A DNA stretch of 64,000 nt, from the NCBI RefSeq assembly GCF_002848345.1, contig NZ_CP025429.1, positions 992,001 to 1,056,000 on the forward strand, read 5' to 3'. Every line of letters starts with the position of its first letter. Position 1 is the stretch's first letter. Shown here piece after piece: positions 15,838 to 23,831 of this stretch. This DNA is from Chromobacterium sp. ATCC 53434. GTDB lineage: Bacteria > Pseudomonadota > Gammaproteobacteria > Burkholderiales > Chromobacteriaceae. The notes beneath the pieces were generated by a model. The model was not told the DNA's origin, made no database searches, and was given only the letters and a program-made list of their open reading frames with translations. Both the position numbers and the translations under genes were made by a program.

Positions 15838-16545
15838 TCAGCCTCGCTGCTGCAGAACAGCGTCTATGCGCTCCGCCCACTCGCGCAGCGTGGCCTTCTC
15901 CGGCAGCGTCAGCAGGATGCCGCGTGCCAAATTGGCGGCGAAGTGCCGGACTTCGTCCGGCAATGGCGAGGGATAGGGCGGAGCACGCCCTATTTGAGAC
16001 GACAGATAGTCTTCGGCCAATTGCCGCAGTTTCTCGGCTATCAGCCATTGCGTCTGCAGCGTTTTTTCCCAGTCCAACGGATGAGGCGATCCATCCGGAG
16101 TCGGGAGGGCGGACAGTCCTTGATGCCGCAGGGCGGCGAAGACGCGCTGGCAGAAGCGCGCGCTGTGCGGAGGGCCGCAGTTGAGCCAGCAGCCGGGCTG
16201 CGGCGCCAGCGCGTCCAGCAGTTGCCAGGCGGCGCTGCCCGGCGCCGGGGCGCCGCCTACCAGCAGCATGAAACCATGCTCGGCGGCCGGCGCGGGCCAG
16301 TCTCCGGCCAGCTCGACGAAGCCTAGCCCGGCGTCGCGGCTGAGGGCCAGGCGTTCGGCCAGGGCCTGATCGCCATCCTGTCCCAGGTCCAGCCAGCAGT
16401 CTTCCAGCTCCATGCCGACCCAGTCCGGCGGCAAGCGCGCAGGCGGATCGCGATCCGTCGGCGCGGCGAGCCCTTGCGTCTCGAGGCGACGCAGGAAGCA
16501 GGAAAGGTAGGGGGCTTGGCCCCCGATGCGGCGGGAAACGACCAT
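15838..16545 (-). CDS. Diverged, N-terminally altered 6-phosphogluconate dehydrogenase-like protein
   Basis: A 235-residue protein of no certain function. Residues about 45-150 can be aligned by eye with the end of the NAD-binding domain and domain junction of 6-phosphogluconate dehydrogenases: LEDCWLDLGQDGDQAL against the family's GDIVIDGGNS, GFVELAGDWP against YVDVGTSGG, HGFMLLVGGAP against YCLMIGG, and WLNCGPPHSARFCQRVF against HCGPSGAGHFVKMVH. The N-terminal Rossmann GxGxxG and the catalytic lysine are missing, so it cannot be a normal dehydrogenase. A GTG at 16557 is an alternative start. A PhaR-like dyad lies about 100 bases upstream, and a -35/-10 pair (TTGCAC, GATAAT, 18 bases apart) overlaps it. 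Confidence 0.5.
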   Translation of the reverse strand: MVVSRRIGGQAPYLSCFLRRLETQGLAAPTDRDPPARLPPDWVGMELEDCWLDLGQDGDQALAERLALSRDAGLGFVELAGDWPAPAAEHGFMLLVGGAPAPGSAAWQLLDALAPQPGCWLNCGPPHSARFCQRVFAALRHQGLSALPTPDGSPHPLDWEKTLQTQWLIAEKLRQLAEDYLSSQIGRAPPYPSPLPDEVRHFAANLARGILLTLPEKATLREWAERIDAVLQQRG

Positions 16546-16643
16546 GTCAGAGACCACCAGGCCGCCGTCAGGCGGTGTTTGCTATCGAAAGAGTGGCAGA
16601 AGATGCCGGCCACGGCAAACCATTATCCGGTGTAATGCTGATA

Positions 16644-16658
16644 TTGTGCAATGCAACA
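16644..16658. promoter_or_regulatory. PhaR-like operator 3 upstream of the 6PGDH-like gene
   Basis: TTGTGCA-A-TGCAACA shares all but the central base with operator 1 of the phasin promoter. It lies between the ppa terminator and the minus-strand gene that starts at 16545, so it would control that gene. Confidence 0.5.
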
Positions 16659-16670
16659 TCGGGCGGCGAT

Positions 16671-16695
16671 AAAAAAACCGGCCAAGTGGCCGGTC
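16671..16695 (-). terminator. Intrinsic terminator after ppa
   Basis: On the minus strand ACCGGCC-ACTT-GGCCGGT is followed by seven T residues, 19 bases past the ppa stop codon. Confidence 0.88.
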
Positions 16696-16713
16696 TGCGG
16701 ATGGGCGCGGCGC

Positions 16714-17241
16714 TTACTTGTCGAAGCGGGCGATGCCTTCGACCAGTTCGGTCTTGGCGTCTTCCAGCGTGCCCCAGCCCTGGATCTTGACCCACTTGCC
16801 CTTTTCCAGATCCTTGTAGTGCTCGAAGAAGTGAACCATCTGGTTGCGCAGCAGCTCCGGCAGGTCTTCCAGCTTCTGGATGGACTTGTACATCGGGCAC
16901 AGCTTTTCGACCGGCACGGCCACCAGCTTGGCGTCTACGCCGCCGTCGTCTTCCATCTTGATCAGGCCCAGCGCGCGGCAGCGCACCACCACGCCCGGCG
17001 GCAGCGGGAACGGGGTCACGACCAGCACATCCACCGGATCGCCGTCGCCGGCCAGCGTTTGCGGCACGAAGCCGTAGTTGGCCGGATACATCATGGAGGT
17101 GCCCATGAAGCGGTCCACCACCAGCGTGTTCCAGTCCTTGTCGAATTCGTACTTGATCGGGGCGGCGTTGGCGGAGATTTCGATGACGACGTTGAAGTCG
17201 CCCGGCATGTCTTTGCCCGGGCCGATTTTTGCGAGATCCAT
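16714..17241 (-). CDS. ppa: Inorganic pyrophosphatase (family I)
   Basis: Soluble hexameric pyrophosphatase that hydrolyses pyrophosphate and pulls biosynthetic reactions forward. The 175 residues carry the family signature DGDPVDVLV with its metal-binding aspartates, preceded by the active-site region PIKYEFDK and YPANYGFVPQTL, and KWVKIQGWG near the C-terminus. Length equals the E. coli enzyme. It is divergent from coq7; a TATAAT element lies about 50 bases upstream. A strong terminator follows, so it is monocistronic. Confidence 0.96.
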   Translation of the reverse strand: MDLAKIGPGKDMPGDFNVVIEISANAAPIKYEFDKDWNTLVVDRFMGTSMMYPANYGFVPQTLAGDGDPVDVLVVTPFPLPPGVVVRCRALGLIKMEDDGGVDAKLVAVPVEKLCPMYKSIQKLEDLPELLRNQMVHFFEHYKDLEKGKWVKIQGWGTLEDAKTELVEGIARFDK

Positions 17242-17289
17242 GGACGGAAATCCTTCAGGGTTCGTTGAACATCATTGTTTGACCGGGCG

Positions 17290-17331
17290 ATTATATCAGC
17301 AGCTGCCGGCGCTGTGCCGGCCGGGTATAAT
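17290..17331. promoter_or_regulatory. Divergent promoter region between ppa and coq7
   Basis: Two perfect TATAAT hexamers face opposite ways: one on the minus strand (plus 17290-17295) for ppa and one on the plus strand (17326-17331) for coq7. Their -35 hexamers are poor (three of six matches each at 17-base spacing). Confidence 0.45.
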
Positions 17332-17369
17332 CGACGGTTTGACGCCATTCACCCGAGGAAGAACGCGCG

Positions 17370-17990
17370 ATGCTGGACAAGCTGATCACCGAGCTGGACA
17401 AGGGCCTGCGCACGCTGTGCGCACCGGCGCGCAGCGCGCGCGCCCACCCGGACCAGGACATCGCGGAAGCCGGCTTGAGCGCGGTCGAGAAGAGGCACGC
17501 GCTCGGCCTGATGCGGGTCAACCATTGCGGCGAAGTCTGCGCGCAGGCCTTGTACCAGGGCCAGGCGCTGACCGCGCGCGACGCGTCGGCGCGCGAGGCG
17601 CTGCGCCACGCGGCGCAGGAGGAGGTGGAGCACCTGGCCTGGACCGAGCGCCGCATCCGCGAGCTGGGCGGCCGGCCCAGCCTGTTCAATCCGCTGTGGT
17701 ATACCGGCTCGCTGGCGCTGGGCGTGGCGGCCGGCGTGCTCGGCGATAAATGGAATCTGGGCTTTCTGCAGGAGACCGAGCGCCAGGTCGGCGCCCATCT
17801 GGACAGCCATCTGAGCGCCTTGCCGGAAGGCGACGAGCGCAGCCGCGCCATCGTCCGTCAGATGCGAGACGACGAACTGCAGCACGCCGAGATGGCGCAC
17901 GAGCTGGGCGCGGCCGAACTGCCGGCGCCGCTGAAGGCGGCGATGAAGCTGTCGGCCAAACTGATGACCGGCAGCAGCTACCGCATCTGA
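17370..17990 (+). CDS. coq7: Coq7-family 5-demethoxyubiquinol hydroxylase
   Basis: Non-heme di-iron monooxygenase that adds the C-6 hydroxyl in ubiquinone synthesis, replacing UbiF. The 206 residues contain the ferritin-like iron ligands in two repeats: an MRVNHCGEVCAQALYQGQ segment (residues 48-65) with EEVEHLAW (residues about 84-91), and a later QETERQVGAHLDSHL with DDELQHAEMA. The pseudo-duplicated E...ExxH pattern is intact. The ATG at 17370 has GAGGAAGA upstream. It is divergent from ppa and followed by a terminator. Confidence 0.93.
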   Translation: MLDKLITELDKGLRTLCAPARSARAHPDQDIAEAGLSAVEKRHALGLMRVNHCGEVCAQALYQGQALTARDASAREALRHAAQEEVEHLAWTERRIRELGGRPSLFNPLWYTGSLALGVAAGVLGDKWNLGFLQETERQVGAHLDSHLSALPEGDERSRAIVRQMRDDELQHAEMAHELGAAELPAPLKAAMKLSAKLMTGSSYRI

Positions 17991-17997
17991 CGCCAGG

Positions 17998-18016
17998 GGC
18001 CGCTTGCGGCCTTTTT
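17998..18016 (+). terminator. Intrinsic terminator after coq7
   Basis: GGCCG-CTTG-CGGCC followed by five T residues, starting 8 bases past the coq7 stop. Confidence 0.7.
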
Positions 18017-18342
18017 GCGCCGGGGCCGTTTCCCGCCGAACGCGGAGCGCGAAAAGCGGCCTGCCGCGATATGGTCCGTGCCGGCGCGCGTTCGCGCGCC
18101 GCTTCTTCATACCTAGTGGTTTCTACTTAGCAGCGGTCTTTTCGCCCGCCTGCTTGAAATTCCCCCCGCTTTTTTCCTTGCCGCGGCCTGTTTTTTTACA
18201 CCTATAGTGGACGGGGCGCTATGCGTTTTTCATGGCTCGCGCCCCCGTTGGAACGGTATTTGTCATGAGCTGGTCGGCGGCGCTCCGGGTGGATGCGCAT
18301 GCCGTGGTGACAGGTCTCTGGGCGTGACGCAAGGAGAACGAG
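18017..18342. other. Leader region upstream of the harpin-like gene 1
   Basis: This stretch of about 330 bases is unusually pyrimidine-rich (runs of C and T at 18150-18200) and holds a TATAGT element at 18203-18208 that may be the -10 of the downstream gene. I see no convincing coding frame, operator or RNA structure in it. Confidence 0.4.
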
Positions 18343-18990
18343 ATGTCGCTAGGCGCAGTGGGCAGTTCCCTTCCCGTTTCTTATCTGCCGGCAGCGTCTG
18401 CCGGCGCCCTGCCGCGAACCGAGCCGGGCGGCGCCAATGCGGCCGGCGCGGCGCGCAACGGTCGGGACAATGGTCCAGGCAGCGGTTTCGGCCAGGAGGT
18501 CGTGCTGGCCTTGCAGCAGTCCGGCGTCAATGTGATCGGCGCCATGACCGGCGCCGGTTCGGCGTCGGGCAAGGCCGGCGACAGCGACGCGGGGGGCATC
18601 GGCGCGGTCGGCGCGCCGTCGGCCGGCGGCAATGTGCAGCAGGCCCTGCATACCTTTGTCCACGCGGTCTACCAGGCGGTGCAGTCTGAAGGCCTGTCCG
18701 GAGGCGGCACCGGCAACGGCCAGCAGGGGCCGGCCGCCGGCGGCTACGGCGATTTCCAGAGCAATCTGCAGCAGTTGCTGCAGGATGTCAGGGAAGGCAC
18801 CCAGAACAATGCTACTTCGGGCCTGACCGCCGCGTTCAGGAGCTTGCAGCAGGCCCTGGGCGGCGATACGCCGACCGGCGCGTCGACGCAGTCGTCGCTG
18901 CATACCTTTCTGCAGAATCTGGTGACCTTGCAGAACGGCCAGCAGATGAATGCCGGCGGCGTTGGTTCGCTGGTCGATACCAGCGCCTGA
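18343..18990 (+). CDS. Gly/Gln-rich cysteine-free protein, harpin-like paralogue 1
   Basis: A 215-residue protein rich in G, Q, A and S, with no cysteine and no signal peptide or membrane segment. Two helical, amphipathic blocks stand out: VQQALHTFVHAVYQAVQSEG and FQSNLQQLLQDVREGTQNN. The C-terminal half is plainly related to the next gene's product (LQQLLQD, GTQN-ATS, SLQQALGG, SLHTFLQNL), so the two are tandem paralogues. Composition, lack of cysteine and helical Q/L blocks resemble harpins exported by type III systems, but that is a composition argument, not homology. RBS AAGGAG lies 7 bases before the ATG. Function unknown. Confidence 0.65.
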   Translation: MSLGAVGSSLPVSYLPAASAGALPRTEPGGANAAGAARNGRDNGPGSGFGQEVVLALQQSGVNVIGAMTGAGSASGKAGDSDAGGIGAVGAPSAGGNVQQALHTFVHAVYQAVQSEGLSGGGTGNGQQGPAAGGYGDFQSNLQQLLQDVREGTQNNATSGLTAAFRSLQQALGGDTPTGASTQSSLHTFLQNLVTLQNGQQMNAGGVGSLVDTSA

Positions 18991-19159
18991 GACGCGCGGC
19001 GTCTATACTGCGGACAGCGATGCCGCCGCCGTCGAGTGCAAGTAATGTGTTGAATTAACAGAAATTTGCAGTTTGACGCTTAGTCCGGAAGGCGCGGTGC
19101 CGATATATTCCTGTCAGCGCAAGCTGTGGCGGGTAGATCAGTTCGTGAAGGAGAGCATC

Positions 19160-19831
19160 ATGTCAGTCGGATCCATGGGCAGTAGCTCCATCTCTTTGCA
19201 ATACACGCAGATCGATATTCAGGAAACCCTGTCGGGCGATCAGGGCCAGCAGGACGGCGGCGGTGCCGTCCAGGGCGCCGGCGGCGGCGGCCATCACCGT
19301 CATGGCGGCGGCGGCCAGTTCGCGCAGAGCGTGCTGCAGGCCTTGCAGCAGTCCGGTCTGCTGCAGTCGTCGACGGGCAGTTCCGCGACATCGTCGACCG
19401 ATGGCAGCGACGGTACCGACGGCACCGGCGACGGCACGGTCGGCGCGGCCGGCGGCAGCCAGCAGCAGGCGGTGCACGCCTTCATGCATTCGCTGTTCCA
19501 GGCATTGCAGCAGGAGGGGTCGTCGTCGTCGACGGACGCCACCGGCGGCAGCGCCCAGGACGGCGGCTCCGGCACTTACGGCGCCAGCGGCTTGCAGAAC
19601 AATCTGCAGCAGTTGCTGCAGGACATCAGCAACGGCACCCAGAATGACGCCACTTCGACGTTGCAGACGGCGTTCCAGAATCTGCAGCAGGCGCTGGGCG
19701 TCGGCGGCAGCGGGCAGGCGTCGCAATCGTCGCTGCAAAGCTTTTTGCAGAATCTGACCAACAATCTGCAGCAGCAGAGTCCGTTCGGCGCCAGCGCCGG
19801 CGTCGGCGCACTGCTGAGCACTTCGGCCTGA
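19160..19831 (+). CDS. Gly/Gln-rich cysteine-free protein, harpin-like paralogue 2
   Basis: A 223-residue paralogue of the preceding gene. It begins MSVGSMGSSSISLQ, has a Gly/His stretch (GGGGHHRHGGGGQ, residues about 38-50), a Ser/Thr/Asp-rich low-complexity section, and the repeated helical blocks FAQSVLQALQQSGLL, VHAFMHSLFQALQQEG, LQNNLQQLLQDISNGTQND and LQSFLQNLTNNLQQQ. There is no cysteine. The MSVG start and the Gly/Gln composition recall Ralstonia PopA-type harpins. AAGGAG lies 6-7 bases upstream of the ATG; longer in-frame starts run into the leader. A strong terminator follows. Secretion and function are inferred only. Confidence 0.65.
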   Translation: MSVGSMGSSSISLQYTQIDIQETLSGDQGQQDGGGAVQGAGGGGHHRHGGGGQFAQSVLQALQQSGLLQSSTGSSATSSTDGSDGTDGTGDGTVGAAGGSQQQAVHAFMHSLFQALQQEGSSSSTDATGGSAQDGGSGTYGASGLQNNLQQLLQDISNGTQNDATSTLQTAFQNLQQALGVGGSGQASQSSLQSFLQNLTNNLQQQSPFGASAGVGALLSTSA

Positions 19832-19872
19832 CGACCGGTTGCCCCGTGCGGGGCGCCGGACGGTGGGACGGG

Positions 19873-19902
19873 CAGGGGCCGGGGTAACCCGGCCCCTGTT
19901 TC
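19873..19902 (+). terminator. Intrinsic terminator after harpin-like gene 2
   Basis: An 11-bp perfect stem (CAGGGGCCGGG with CCCGGCCCCTG), a GTAA loop and a TTTC tail. It also lies just past the convergent TerC-family gene's stop codon. Confidence 0.75.
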
Positions 19903-20923
19903 ATTCGCGCGCGGGCAGGCTGGTCAGCAATCCCAGGCCGATGATGGCGATGCTGAGCAGGCCGGCGGTCACTTCGCCGAGCTCGACGCCCAGCGCGGCG
20001 GCGAACATGACGGCCACCAGCGCGGCGATCGCCCAGAACGCCGAGACTTCCAAGTACTTGAACCGGCCCATCATGTCGCGCTCCACCAGGTAGAGGGTCA
20101 GCGAGCGGACGAAGATCGCGCCGATGCCCAGTCCGGCGGCGATCAGCCAGAAGTCGTTGGTGATGGCGAAGGCGGCGATCACGCCGTCCATCGAGAAGCT
20201 GGCGTCCAGCACCTCCAGGTAGACGAAGCCGATCAGGCCGTTCCTGGCCGCCGCGGTCCGGATGTCGACGCCGCCGAACAGCTGCTTGAACATGTGCAGC
20301 GCCATGAAGGTCACATAGCCCCAGAAGCAGCTGCTGACGAAGACCATCCTCTGTCCGGCCGGCAGCAGCGCGGCGACGACCGCCACCAGCAGCACGGTCA
20401 CCAGCGACTGCGCGTTTTCGACGCTGCCTAGCCGGGCCAGCAGCGGTTCGACGACGGGCACCCAATGTTCGTCCTTCTCGTGCTGGACGAAGTATTCGAT
20501 GACCACCATCAGCAGGAAGGTGGCGCCGAAGCCCATGATCATCAGATGGCTGTCGTGCATGATGCGCTGGTAGCGCCCGGGCTGTTCGGTGGCGATCTCG
20601 AAGGCGTCGGCCAGCGAGACGCCGCCGGCGGTGGCCACGATCAGCAGCGGAAACAGGATGCGCATGCCGAACACGGCCACGGCGATGCCGGCGGTCATGA
20701 AGACGCGGCGCCAGCGAGGACTCATCGCCTTCAGCACGCCGGCGTTGACCACGGCGTTGTCGAAGGAGACGCTGATTTCCAGCGCCGCCAGCACCGCGGC
20801 GGTCAGCAGGAAGGCGCCGGCCTGCTCGACGCCGCCTTGCGCGTGCCCGTAGCAGGCGACGGCGGCCAGCACCGCGGCGGCGCAGACCAGCGAGCCGCGA
20901 AAATAGGAAAAAGTGGAACGCAT
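19901..20923 (-). CDS. DUF475/TerC-like integral membrane protein
   Basis: A 340-residue polytopic membrane protein with about nine hydrophobic segments. It matches the TerC superfamily (DUF475 branch): the paired signature SFDNAVVNAGVL in an early helix and a second acidic helix motif VLDASFSMDGVIAAFAIT in the middle, which in TerC proteins lie face to face in the membrane. TerC relatives are linked to tellurite resistance and to manganese export or metal loading of exoenzymes; the DUF475 branch has no assigned substrate. The ATG at 20923 begins a typical membrane N-terminus. Stands alone, convergent with harpin-like gene 2. Confidence 0.85.
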   Translation of the reverse strand: MRSTFSYFRGSLVCAAAVLAAVACYGHAQGGVEQAGAFLLTAAVLAALEISVSFDNAVVNAGVLKAMSPRWRRVFMTAGIAVAVFGMRILFPLLIVATAGGVSLADAFEIATEQPGRYQRIMHDSHLMIMGFGATFLLMVVIEYFVQHEKDEHWVPVVEPLLARLGSVENAQSLVTVLLVAVVAALLPAGQRMVFVSSCFWGYVTFMALHMFKQLFGGVDIRTAAARNGLIGFVYLEVLDASFSMDGVIAAFAITNDFWLIAAGLGIGAIFVRSLTLYLVERDMMGRFKYLEVSAFWAIAALVAVMFAAALGVELGEVTAGLLSIAIIGLGLLTSLPARE

Positions 20924-21034
20924 GGAGCCAACCTGAGCAAGTGCGGCGTCGCCGCTGTTTTTTTTTGCATGCGCGAACGGCCGGAAAACCGGCCGTCGCG
21001 TGGAGCATTATATGACGTTGTCAGTGGCCGCGCA

Positions 21035-22237
21035 TCAGCGGGAGGCGGCCACGCGGGCCAGGCAGCGGCGATAGCGGCCGTCCACCCTGTCCGCGAACCA
21101 TGCGGTGGTCAGCTTGCGGCTGATCTTGGGACTTTTCAGGTCGATCTGCGGCATGGCTTCGCGCGGCAGCGCGCGGCCGGCCTGCTTGTCGGCCAGAGCG
21201 AACACCTGCCGGTACAGCGGGCTCTGGCCGAAGGCGGCGTTCTTTTCCTGCGAGAGATCGCGCTGAATGGCGGCGGCGCCGATGCCGAGCCGGCCGGACA
21301 GCGACAGCGCCGCCTGCTGGCTGCCGGAGACGGCCTTGCCCTGGTAGTTCAACAGGTCGCCGTCCAGCGCCAGCCTGCGGCCGGAAAGCCGGGCCAGCGC
21401 GGCCTGGAAGGCGGCGTTGCGGCTGCTGTAGCGGCCGGCGTTGAAGTCGGCGAAGCGGTAGCGCATGTCCTGGTACGGCGCCGGGTATTGCAGCAGGATG
21501 GCGGCGCCGAAATAGACGCCGCCGCGGCGGCTGAACACCTCGTGGCGTATGCTGCCCTGCACCGGGTACGGATAGGGCCAGATCCTGGCGTGGGCCTCGG
21601 CGAACTCCACGCTGACCTGCATCGGGCCGCCGGTGCGTATCGGATTCTTCATGTCCAGCGGCAGGCCCAGCTTTTGGGCTTCGCGCGACATGTCCTCGTA
21701 AAGCAGATTCATCTCGCGCTCGGTGCGCAGATTGTCTATCCGCGTCTTGTAGCTCTGGCCGTTGGGCGAGGTTTTCATCAGCGCGCCCTTCACCACCGTC
21801 AGCGGTACCAGGTAGCGGTGCGCGCGCTCCTCTATCTTGCCCCAGACGATTTGCGGCAGGCCAGGTACCACCGGATCGGCCTGCCAGCTGGACTCCTGCT
21901 CGATCACCGCGGCCAGCGCGCAGGCGTTGTCGGCGGTGGCGGGGATTTGCAACTGGCGGAAGGCGCCGGCGATGTCGGCGATCCAGCCCTGGCGGTCGCG
22001 CACGCCCAATGGCACCGCCGCGGCGATGAAGGCGGCGGAGGCCGCCGGCGGCTTGGGCGGGCTGATGGGCGGTGGTGCCAAGGGCGCGGCGGGGGGCGCT
22101 TCCACGATGGCGGCCGGCGGGGGCGTTTGCGGCGCCGCCGGCGCGGTTTCCGGCTGCGGCGGGGCCGATGACAGCGGCGGCGTGCCGGCGCAGCCGGCAA
22201 GCAGCGCGCACAACAGCGTCAGGCTGGATGTTTTCAT
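21035..22237 (-). CDS. DUF1615 family lipoprotein
   Basis: A 400-residue outer-membrane or periplasmic lipoprotein. It has a lipobox LLAGC with cysteine at residue 16, then a proline/alanine-rich linker to about residue 68, then the DUF1615 domain. That domain includes IAGAFRQLQIPATADNACALAAVIEQESSWQADPVVPGL, a lysozyme-like ES-Q pattern that suggests a transglycosylase-type fold, although activity is not established for the family. The C-terminal part (YRFADFNAGRYSSRNAAFQ) is also typical. It is followed on the same strand by no close gene and preceded by the LysM lipoprotein 65 bases away. Confidence 0.85.
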   Translation of the reverse strand: MKTSSLTLLCALLAGCAGTPPLSSAPPQPETAPAAPQTPPPAAIVEAPPAAPLAPPPISPPKPPAASAAFIAAAVPLGVRDRQGWIADIAGAFRQLQIPATADNACALAAVIEQESSWQADPVVPGLPQIVWGKIEERAHRYLVPLTVVKGALMKTSPNGQSYKTRIDNLRTEREMNLLYEDMSREAQKLGLPLDMKNPIRTGGPMQVSVEFAEAHARIWPYPYPVQGSIRHEVFSRRGGVYFGAAILLQYPAPYQDMRYRFADFNAGRYSSRNAAFQAALARLSGRRLALDGDLLNYQGKAVSGSQQAALSLSGRLGIGAAAIQRDLSQEKNAAFGQSPLYRQVFALADKQAGRALPREAMPQIDLKSPKISRKLTTAWFADRVDGRYRRCLARVAASR

Positions 22238-22301
22238 TATATTGGAGCGAGGGTGCGACAGCGGCGAGCTTAGGCCAAGCCGCCATCGCGGGCAAGCGGC
22301 G

Positions 22302-22988
22302 TCAGCGCGGCGGCAGGTAAGCGGCCGGATCCACCACCCGGGTGCCCAGCCGCAGCTCGAAGTGCAGCATGACCCGGCTGGCGCCGGAATCGCCCATGGT
22401 GGCGATCTGTTGGCCGGCGGACACTTGCTGGCCTTCCTGCACCAATAGCTTCTGGTTGTGGGCGTAGACGGTCAGCGTGCTTTCATTGTGCTTGACGATC
22501 AGCAGATTGCCGTAGGCGCGTATGCCCTTGCTGGCGTATATCACCTTGCCGGCGGCCGCCGCGCGCACCGGGTCGCCGGCCTTGCCGGCCAGATCCAGGC
22601 CCTTGTTGCGGTTGCCGTCGAAGCCGGAAATCAGCGCGCCGTCGGCCGGCCATTGCAGCTTGACGTCCAGCCTGGCCGGCGGCGGCGCCGGCTTGGCCTC
22701 CGCTGGTTTGGACGCGGACGGCTTGCCGGCGGTCGACGGTTTGGCCGCGCCGGGCGGCTGCACCCGTAGCAACTGGCCGGACTGGATGCTGGAGCGGTCG
22801 GCCAGCTGGTTCCAGCGCGCCAGATTGGCGACGCTTTGCCGATATTGACGGGCGATGCGGTACAGCGTGTCGCCGGGCTGGACCCGGTAGTAGCCGGCCG
22901 GGGCGGAGGAGTCTGCGGCCGGAGGCGTGGCGCAGGCGGCCAGCCATAAGCTGCTACAAAGAATAAGGGTGAGGGTTCGCAAGGACAT
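22302..22988 (-). CDS. LysM/M23 peptidoglycan lipoprotein (NlpD-like amidase activator)
   Basis: A 228-residue lipoprotein. The signal peptide ends in a lipobox LAAC at residues 17-20 (C20). A LysM domain follows (YYRVQPGDTLYRIARQYRQS, about residues 33-80), then a Pro/Ala/Lys-rich linker, then a LytM/M23-like domain (VRAAAAGKVIYASKG, LLIVKHNESTLTVYAHNQ). The domain lacks the first zinc histidine of the active M23 enzymes (the usual HxxxD reads NRNKGLD), so it should be a degenerate activator of cell-wall amidases like NlpD or YgeR. ATGs at 22988 and 22994 are both possible. Not to be confused with the EnvC-like gene at 31518. Confidence 0.85.
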   Translation of the reverse strand: MSLRTLTLILCSSLWLAACATPPAADSSAPAGYYRVQPGDTLYRIARQYRQSVANLARWNQLADRSSIQSGQLLRVQPPGAAKPSTAGKPSASKPAEAKPAPPPARLDVKLQWPADGALISGFDGNRNKGLDLAGKAGDPVRAAAAGKVIYASKGIRAYGNLLIVKHNESTLTVYAHNQKLLVQEGQQVSAGQQIATMGDSGASRVMLHFELRLGTRVVDPAAYLPPR

Positions 22989-23049
22989 GACCATGATTCT
23001 AGCACCGTCCCGCCGCGGCGATGTCCGCGGGGGAGGCCGGAGGGCGGCG

Positions 23050-23781
23050 ATGATGAAACGGGTTTGGCTGGCGCTGGGCTGTTTTGGTTCCGGCCTGTTG
23101 TGGGCGGCGCCGGCGCCGGTGACGGTCAGCCTGTACACCTTGGACTATCCGCCGTTCGTGATCCGCGACGGCGGCGCGCCGCCGCGCGGCATCGCGGTGG
23201 AGCTGATCGGGCAGGCGCTGGAGCGCGCCGGCCTGCGCGGCCAGTTCGTCGATCTGCCGTGGAAGCGGGCGCAGATGCAGGTGCAGAGCGACGAGAACAG
23301 CTGTCTGATGCCGCTGACCCGCTCGCCGCGGCGCGATGCCCAGTACCGCTGGGTCGGGCTGATAGACGACAGCAGCCAGTCGCTGTTCGTCGCGGCCAAC
23401 AAGTCGGCGCGCATTCATGCGCTGTCTGACTTGAAGGGCTTGCGCGTGGTGACGCTGCTGGGCTCGTCGATGGCCGAATGGCTGCGCGTGCACCAGGTGG
23501 CGTTTTCCGAACTGGCGACCACCGAGGAGGCCTACCGCGAGCTGAGTCTGGGCGTGGCCGACGCCTGGGCGGTGCACAGCCCGGTGGCGCGCTATCTGGT
23601 CAAGAAGCAGGGCGCCAGCGCGGTGCCGATACGCGAGGCCTTGCGCTTGCAGGAAACCGGCATCTACCTCGCCTGCGGCAAGCATATGCCGGAGGAGGTG
23701 GCACAGCGCTTGGGCGCGGCCATCCGCCAGTTGCAGGCGGATGGCGTGGCGGCCCGCATCTCGGCGCGCTATCTGGAGTGA
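23050..23781 (+). CDS. Periplasmic substrate-binding protein, family 3 (amino acid type)
   Basis: A 243-residue secreted protein of the SBP_bac_3 fold. Residues 1-20 form a Sec signal peptide with cleavage after LLWAAPA. The domain begins VTVSLYTLDYPPFVIRDGGAPPRGIAVELIGQALERAG, the standard first lobe, and includes KGLRVVTLLGSSMAEWL at the start of the second lobe. No transporter permease or ATPase is next to it, so it may be an orphan sensor-type binding protein, common in Chromobacterium. Ligand unknown. GGAGG lies about 6 bases upstream of the ATG at 23050. A bidirectional terminator follows. Confidence 0.82.
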   Translation: MMKRVWLALGCFGSGLLWAAPAPVTVSLYTLDYPPFVIRDGGAPPRGIAVELIGQALERAGLRGQFVDLPWKRAQMQVQSDENSCLMPLTRSPRRDAQYRWVGLIDDSSQSLFVAANKSARIHALSDLKGLRVVTLLGSSMAEWLRVHQVAFSELATTEEAYRELSLGVADAWAVHSPVARYLVKKQGASAVPIREALRLQETGIYLACGKHMPEEVAQRLGAAIRQLQADGVAARISARYLE

Positions 23782-23791
23782 GCGGGCAGCA

Positions 23792-23816
23792 AAAAGCCCC
23801 CGCTGGGCGGGGGCTT
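23792..23816. terminator. Bidirectional terminator between the binding-protein gene and ettA
   Basis: AAGCCCCCGC-TG-GCGGGGGCTT with an A run on the left (T run on the minus strand). It serves the convergent ettA best and probably the plus-strand gene too. Confidence 0.8.
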
Positions 23817-23831
23817 GGACGGTGAAGCGGA

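Noticed and set aside
15542..16048. A minus-strand frame of 168 codons across the AT-rich gap
   Set aside because: Most of it overlaps the 6PGDH-like gene in another frame and the rest shows no protein-like composition or RBS.
18207..18689. An overlapping frame upstream of and inside harpin-like gene 1
   Set aside because: It has no RBS, is out of frame with the gene that has AAGGAG, and its product is Arg/Gly-rich shadow sequence.
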